From the NCBI RefSeq assembly GCF_902459465.1, contig NC_047073.1, forward strand, positions 1,550,001 through 1,614,000: a stretch of DNA of 64,000 nt. Direction: 5' to 3'. The translations under genes and the position numbers were made by a program. Numbering within the stretch: the stretch's first letter is position 1; every line of letters begins with the position of its first letter. Below, piece after piece: positions 60,801-64,000 of the stretch. The DNA is from Asterias rubens (Eukaryota; Echinodermata; Asteroidea; Forcipulatida; Asteriidae). The notes under the pieces were generated by a model. That model searched no databases and was not told where the DNA came from. It saw only the letters and a program-made list of their open reading frames with translations.

Positions 60801-63800
60801 TGGAAATTAATAATAAAAAAATTTAAAAAATTAAAAAAATCCCAGCCAGCCAAAATGCTTGGGCCACCCATTCGCAACTTTACAATAACTATTCCCTGTC
60901 CACTTCCTCCGTGACAATAAATTTTCTCTCCCCCATCCCCGTGCTCAATGTTGAGCGAGCACCGAAAACCCCGCAATGCGAACCAACATTGAAAGGGTGC
61001 ATGGGGGGCTGTGGTGCAGGGGCCTAACGAGATATGGCCGGGGTTGTAGAAGTTTTGTTTGGGGGTTTTGCGGGCTTATTTCCACTGGTAGTGCCTACCT
61101 GATCAAGGAGTGTAGTCTTCTCCTGGAGTTTGGTCTCGTAATACTCTGTCAGCTCCTCAAGGGCTTGCTCCTTGGATTCCTCTGTCTCAGCCAGCTGCCT
61201 CTCATAGTCCTCTTGCATCTTCTGACTCTTAGACTGGAGCTCTTGGTACTTCTCATACTCTATCATCAACTTCTGGTTGTTGGCCGATTCTGCAAGTGTA
61301 AGGTATGGAAAGTTAAAAAAATGCTGCCTATGGCTTTCGTATTATGCTGAACATATACCATACAGATCATGGCCCAATTTCCACGGGTGAAATTGCGTGG
61401 TTTTCCTTCAATGCCGTGAACTCATACGTTGTGAACTCACACGGCTCGCAATTTGTGGAGTCAAAGTTTTGACTCTACAAAATTGCAAAGTAAAAGTTCG
61501 CAAAGTAAAAGGAAAACCACACAACTTTCAGCCATAAATTCATTTCATGACAAAAAATCTTTTCATGGAAAAACTCGCCCGATCCAAGGCAACATGTCCC
61601 TTAAAGTATAGTCATGATCAAAATCATAGGTTAAAATGTGTAAATGAAGGACAGCAATACAAAAAAATGTGTAAATGTGTAAACAAGAAAAAGAAAAAAA
61701 AGGGTAAATTATACCAGTACTATAATAAGATTTATTTCAAGAAGATTTTGTCGATGACTCACCAAGATCTTGGAGTTCCTTGTTCTGTTTCTCCATCTGC
61801 TCAGCGACTTCCTCCTCATGTTTGGCCTCCTCCTTGTCCTTCTCCGTCTTCAGGACCTGATTCTTGGTCTTCAAGGACTCCATCTCCTGGATGAACTTCT
61901 CTGTCAGTTCCTTGATCCTCTCGTTGTAGTTCATGTCCTTCAGACGTAGCTGGTACTCGTTCTCCATCTTGAGCTCTTCCACACGCTGCTTCAGCTCAGC
62001 CATCACAGTGTTCTGATGAAGTTGGTAAAGGGAAATTGTTAAGTTGGTTGTCTGTTCCCAGAGGTAAAAACAGCTGCTTACTTCATTAAGCGACAATTAT
62101 TTGATTGAAAGGATTGTTCTATCTTTCTTTGAGATTACATGAAAGTTGCCAATAGATGTCTTGTGTGCACATGGCTTGGCCACGCTTGAGCTTAGTGAGC
62201 TAAACACAGCTAATCTTTGATAAGAACCCAAACACTCTACCCGTGGGGTGTCGTGGCCGAGCGGATAAGAGCACCAAACTCAAGCTCTCTTGTTGCTGTT
62301 CAAGAGAGTGTGGGATCGAGTCCTGGTCGTGACACTGGTGTCCCTGAGCAAGACACTTAACTATAATTGCTTCTCTCCACCCAGGTGTAAATGGGTATCG
62401 TGCAGAGATGGTCCTTGTGATTTAGATTAGTAGCTCATATTTGTTGCACAGCACACAGACTGTACACTACCCAGGGAGCTGAGATGGTTTAAGGAATGAA
62501 TTAAACATTAAATGACAGTGACCAGGGCTGAATTTCATAAAGCTGTTAAGCAAAATAAATTGCCTGGCAAAATTCTTTGCAAAGCAAAACATGAGTGAGG
62601 TACCAGTTGCACCAATGTCAACTTTATGGAAATTTGGCTTGTTAACCAGTTTCTGTTTAAGAAGATTTTCTGTGCTTAGCAGATTTGTTTGCTTACAGGC
62701 TTTCATGAAATAGGAATTGCTTTGAGGTGCCCTTCAAGTGTGTAAGGCAATTCTAATTATTATTTTATCTTATTATTATTATTATCCCTTACCTTTTCCT
62801 CCAGATCTGACTTGGTGATGAGGATCTCCTCAGCATAGCCCACCTCCTTGTCCCTCTTAAGGCCACGCCCTTCCTTATCGCTAATCTTCCAGATCATGAG
62901 TACAGCATCCTCTGATGTAGTGATGAGGTACTGGTCATCGTAAGTGATTCGCATCTACAAATAAAAAGTAATACAAATAAAATAAAGAATGAAGTTTGCA
63001 CGACACAAAGCACAATGTCCACAGACTTACATCAAACTCCCACGGTTTGAAGATAATGATGGTAGAAAACTTCCCTTAGAATATTACTTGCTGAGTGATG
63101 TTTTCAGGAGAATCGTGTTAAATACCAGTACTGGTAAATATACCTGGGCCCAATTTCATGGCTATGCTTACCGCCGAATTCGGCGCTTACGATCACGCTT
63201 ACGTGCAAGCGCCGAATTTCTGTGCTAGCCTTGTAAGCCTAGAATGCCTAGTAACGTGGAGTAAGTACGCGCAGAAGCCAAAATTCGCCGCTAACCTGTG
63301 AAATTCACTTGCCGGGCACAGAACTCCCTGCTTCCGTAAGCACCGATTCTGAGCCATAAAATTGGGCCCAGTACTGGTATTAATGTGACTCTCCAGAAAA
63401 CATCGCTCTGTGATTTTTACTTTTTTAAGCTGAAACTTCTACAGGTAACTGTGGTAACAAGTAATATGCCTGCAATTTTTTTTCACAGAACTCAGGAAAG
63501 TATAGAGTATAAAGTGCCCAAACACACATCGATGTATATGGGTAAAACCAAACATAACATTCTTCATCCCCGATGCAATTTTAACTTCTAATTCTACAGG
63601 TAAATTATATTACAAACATCTTCATTCACAGTGAGTACGGGTTCATGTCATGGCCAAAAACATGATCTACAAAATGTATCAAAACCCTTTAAAATACAGC
63701 GGTCGGATCTCACCTATGATAGTCGTGCATGGCCCATACACAAGTGTTCACTTCCAGTCATTTGTACTCGAAAATTGTTGCATACGCGTGGTTAGTTTTT

Positions 63801-64000
63801 AAATTAAGATGAAAATTACAAAATATGGTCACAGGAAATAGAGAAAAAATTATGCAAGAGTTTTGACAGGACTAACTTCCTACCTTAGTAACAGCTGCTC
63901 CATGGCCCATGTGTTCCTGCCATTCCCCGGGAACAGTCAGGGGAAACTTAAGGGAGCGCAGAGTACCAGTGTTGGTACCGGCGAACAGCATACGTCCACT
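54859..64000 (-). CDS. CFAP57: Cilia- and flagella-associated protein 57, C-terminal half (5' end beyond window)
   Basis: Eleven exons join in frame: 64000-63884 (partial), 62954-62793, 62012-61763, 61289-61099, 60379-60206, 59550-59392, 58410-58267, 57378-57262, 56615-56484, 55759-55616 and 55173-54859 (TAG). They give 634 residues. The first two exons are the end of the WD-repeat region ([39 protein letters not shown]). The rest is long coiled coil with conserved stretches such as [51 protein letters not shown] and [12 protein letters not shown], which I recognise from animal CFAP57 (WDR65). The protein is an axonemal component tied to inner dynein arm assembly and ciliary bending. The N-terminal WD repeats, roughly the first half, lie past 64000. 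The last exon is the least conserved part and ends RLPPVLAQ. Confidence 0.93.
55392..55577. repeat. Nested inverted repeat with a perfect 52-bp palindrome
   Basis: 55497-55548 is a perfect palindrome centred on GAAAG|CTTTC (arms start ATGCTCTGATCGTCTTCTGG). Outer arms GGTTTGTGGTAACACCATG and CATGGTGTTACCACAAACC extend it. In a CFAP57 intron. Confidence 0.85.
56304..56430. mobile_element. Inverted SINE-1 pair
   Basis: A minus copy (GGTGGGATTCAAACCC, CTAGAGCAGTGTCTTACCAA) is followed by a plus head (CTAGTTGGTAAGACACTGCT), making a foldback in a CFAP57 intron. Confidence 0.6.
58497..58698. mobile_element. Inverted-repeat element with GGCCGGGATTG ends, copy 1
   Basis: Starts CAATCCCGGCCAAAATGATT and ends ATATGGCCGGGATTG. 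The interior carries CAACATTGAAAGGG. In a CFAP57 intron. Confidence 0.65.
58706..58875 (+). mobile_element. SINE-1 copy
   Basis: TGTGGTCTAGTTGGTAAGAC, GTAGGTTCAGATCCCAC and the full body to TTAATAATGAAAAAGTT. Confidence 0.7.
59145..59230. repeat. 86-bp hairpin, 41-bp arms with 4-nt loop
   Basis: Arms begin GGAAAGGTTTGCGGTAACAC and end GTGTTACCGCAAACCTTTCC, with one mismatch and loop CGCA. Same family as 55392-55577; related halves are near 55270-55310 and 60105-60140. Confidence 0.85.
60840..61050. mobile_element. Inverted-repeat element with GGCCGGG ends, copy 2
   Basis: Same family as 58497-58698: shares CAACATTGAAAGGG and CTAACGAGATATGGCCGGG. In a CFAP57 intron. Confidence 0.65.
62250..62520 (+). 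mobile_element. SINE-2 copy
   Basis: GTCGTGGCCGAGCGGATAAG, GGGATCGAGTCCTGG, CACTTAACTATAATTGCTTC and CAGGGAGCTGAGATGG. In a CFAP57 intron. Confidence 0.7.
63144..63371. mobile_element. Inverted-repeat element (CTGGGCCCAATTTCATGGCT)
   Basis: CTGGGCCCAATTTCATGGCT and AGCCATAAAATTGGGCCCAG form the ends, both flanked by AGTACTGGTA-like sequence that may be a target-site duplication. A solo end lies at 54187-54215. Confidence 0.75.
63450..63600 (+). mobile_element. SINE-1 3' body
   Basis: TAATATGCCTGCAATTTTTT, GAGTATAAAGTGC and ATGTATATGGGTAAAACC, without the tRNA head. Confidence 0.5.

Overview
The window reads as a metazoan genome, most likely an echinoderm and probably a sea star. Genes are split into many short exons with GT-AG introns, gene density is low, and tRNA-derived SINEs and small inverted-repeat elements are abundant. 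The gene content includes a multi-SRCR receptor, a C-type lectin and a ciliary CFAP57 gene. Species-level placement is inference from gene content and repeat style; no search was run.

Layout. 1-5.1 kb: no gene, only repeats, including a 256-bp direct duplication. 5.1-14.4 kb (minus): a single-pass membrane protein with five SRCR domains. I could join nine exons in frame, giving 705 codons plus stop. 14.4-17.4 kb: a divergent intergenic region with SINE copies. 17.4-38.6 kb (plus): a receptor-type tyrosine phosphatase of about 1470 residues, joined in frame from 32 exons. It has a signal peptide, two Ig-like domains, about four EGF-like modules, three FN3 domains, a TM segment, a catalytic PTP domain D1 and an inactive-looking D2. 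40.6-41.4 kb (plus): an intronless secreted C-type lectin with a PAN/apple-like tail. 44.3-51.7 kb: repeats and two weakly supported small spliced genes on the minus strand. 54.9-64 kb (minus): the C-terminal half of CFAP57, with its 5' end outside the window.

Three neighbouring genes (SRCR receptor, Ig/EGF/FN3 phosphatase, C-type lectin) encode cell-surface or secreted recognition proteins, of the kind often expanded in echinoderm immune or adhesion repertoires. CFAP57 is an unrelated axonemal gene.

The most unusual material is inside the phosphatase gene. A 112-bp tandem array repeats the 3' splice site and first ~70 nt of the second Ig exon nine times. Two near-identical TM exons sit 138 bp apart and cannot both be included in frame. 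A 146-bp duplication repeats another acceptor and exon head inside PTP domain D1. A 445-bp uninterrupted (TCGG)n array lies in intron 1. Exon boundaries were assigned by eye from splice signals, reading phase and family conservation. They are strong where the phases close (SRCR, RPTP, CFAP57) and weak for the two small candidate genes.
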